Assembly (NCBI GenBank): GCA_947502355.1
Contig: CANMZP010000006.1
Coordinates: forward strand, 1 to 64,000
Length of the DNA stretch: 64,000 nucleotides
Origin: an uncultured Thalassotalea sp.
GTDB taxonomy: Bacteria; Pseudomonadota; Gammaproteobacteria; Enterobacterales; Alteromonadaceae
Reading direction: 5' to 3'
This document shows, piece by piece, positions 63,183 to 64,000 of the stretch. The translations under genes were made by a program, and so were the position numbers. Each line of letters begins with the position of its first letter. Positions within the stretch are counted from its first letter, which is position 1. The notes under the pieces were generated by a model, which saw nothing but the letters and a program-made list of their open reading frames with translations, ran no database searches and had not been told where the DNA came from.

Positions 63183-64000
63183 ATGAGAATTAATAACGTT
63201 TTATCATTAACTGTTTTGCACTTAGCCTTGTTAAGTGCAGCTGGTTGTGGGAGCAGTGGTGGTTCAAATAACGAACCAGCTCCGCCTACCGATCCTATTG
63301 TTACACCAACGCCCATTGAAGATATTGACTGTTCGGTTAGTTACCCACTAGCCATTACCGATATTTATGAACAAACCAATAAGACCAGTTTGCCAGCATT
63401 GCATGATCTTATTAAGACGAATGATTCAAGCTGGCAGGCAACGAATGCTGATTCCGTGGTTGTTGTCGAGTTAGAAGAACCCGGGCAATTAAAAGAATTG
63501 GTAATAACCTGGCGTGATATGAATGTTAGCCATCTATTCGAGGTTTATGCATCGAAAGATGCCGAACATTGGGACTTACTTGATGGCCCAGGACAATCGC
63601 AAAAACAACAGCTTATACCCGATTTAGTGCAATTTGATGGCAATGGTTCGAACGCACCAACAGCGCGTTATATCAAGTTAGAGTTAGCCGGTAATGAACT
63701 GTCTATGCCAAGCGAACTGGTTGAAATTGAAGCGTTTGGTTGTGCAAAAGAAGTTGCACATAATATTGAGCTAATTGATTGGTACTTAAGTGTGCCAACG
63801 GATGAAGATGGAAATGGTCGCTCAGATAGCATCAGCGAAACGGCGTTAGCTGATGGCTACTTCGATCCAAGGTTTTTTAGTCTGTCCGAATCGGGTGGTT
63901 TAATATTTAGCACATCGGTGTCTGGCTATAAAACGTCAACCAATACCAAATACGTGCGTTCTGAATTAAGAGAAATGTTGCGTCGGGGCAATACCAGCTA
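63183..64000 (+). CDS. Alginate lyase lipoprotein, PL7 with N-terminal discoidin-like domain (partial)
   Basis: The frame opens at the ATG at 63183 and runs off the right edge (272 codons seen). The signal peptide ends in a lipobox (LLSAAGC), followed by a Ser/Gly/Pro linker. Residues about 50-195 look like a discoidin/F5-8 type carbohydrate-binding domain: LKELVITWRDMNVSHLFEVY, then YASKDAEHW and ARYIKLEL. The PL7 catalytic domain begins near 200 and reaches YVRSELREMLRRGNTS at the edge, the first PL7 signature. It is probably surface-anchored and acts before uptake by the divergent TonB receptor. The rest of the catalytic domain, with QIH/QVH and YFKAG, should lie beyond the window. Confidence 0.9.
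   Translation, partial: MRINNVLSLTVLHLALLSAAGCGSSGGSNNEPAPPTDPIVTPTPIEDIDCSVSYPLAITDIYEQTNKTSLPALHDLIKTNDSSWQATNADSVVVVELEEPGQLKELVITWRDMNVSHLFEVYASKDAEHWDLLDGPGQSQKQQLIPDLVQFDGNGSNAPTARYIKLELAGNELSMPSELVEIEAFGCAKEVAHNIELIDWYLSVPTDEDGNGRSDSISETALADGYFDPRFFSLSESGGLIFSTSVSGYKTSTNTKYVRSELREMLRRGNTS

Overview
The window reads as a moderately AT-rich gammaproteobacterial chromosome, most likely a marine member of the Alteromonadales (Colwellia/Thalassotalea-like). This is inferred from MetJ-controlled methionine genes, the aa3 oxidase cluster layout, a large alginate/mannitol locus, a GlyGly-CTERM-like protein tail and TonB-dependent glycan uptake. It was not confirmed by any search.

Layout. 1-630: the 3' end of an rRNA operon (23S tail, 5S, terminator, and a short duplicated 5S tail with a second terminator). 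1-7.4 kb: a malic enzyme, then metJ divergent from metB-metL-metF with tandem MetJ boxes between them. 7.4-12 kb: MFS and DinF-type exporters, an exported polysaccharide deacetylase, a 50-bp perfect palindrome and a YebC-family regulator. 12.1-21.1 kb: an aa3-type cytochrome c oxidase cluster on the minus strand (coxB, ctaD, cox11, coxC, SURF1, a SCO-like protein, ctaA, ctaB, SCO1). Its subunit II carries two extra cytochrome c domains. 21.5-22.2 kb: lexA with two SOS boxes.

22.4-34.3 kb is mixed housekeeping and accessory DNA: an MFS/LysR pair, a very large hybrid sensor kinase, a second LysR, a radical SAM protein, a YdcH-like protein, an SDR, a crotonase and an exported cyclophilin with a GlyGly-CTERM-like tail. 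The kinase lies between what appear to be the two ends of one destroyed zinc-type alcohol dehydrogenase gene.

34.8 kb to the right edge is a brown-alga utilisation region. Alginate part 1: POT transporter, PL7 lyase, GntR/FCD regulator 1, PL6 lyase, PL17 oligoalginate lyase, hexuronate-type MFS 1, KDG kinase, KDPG aldolase. A mannitol operon follows: HAD phosphatase, SorC regulator, NCS1-family permease, mannitol 2-dehydrogenase, fructokinase, carbohydrate porin. Alginate part 2: GntR/FCD regulator 2, MFS 2, KdgF, a DEH-reductase-like enzyme, a TonB receptor, and a PL7 lipoprotein cut by the window edge. Together these would cut alginate outside the cell and in the periplasm, import oligomers and monomers, linearise unsaturated uronate to DEH, reduce it to KDG, and pass it through KdgK and Eda to pyruvate and glyceraldehyde 3-phosphate. 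Mannitol would be oxidised to fructose and phosphorylated.

The two GntR/FCD regulators share an identical recognition region. Sites of the form TTGGTNNNACNA lie in front of both PL7 genes, PL6, eda, gntR2 and the TonB receptor, suggesting a locus-wide regulon. No CRISPR array, tRNA gene or intact insertion sequence was seen.
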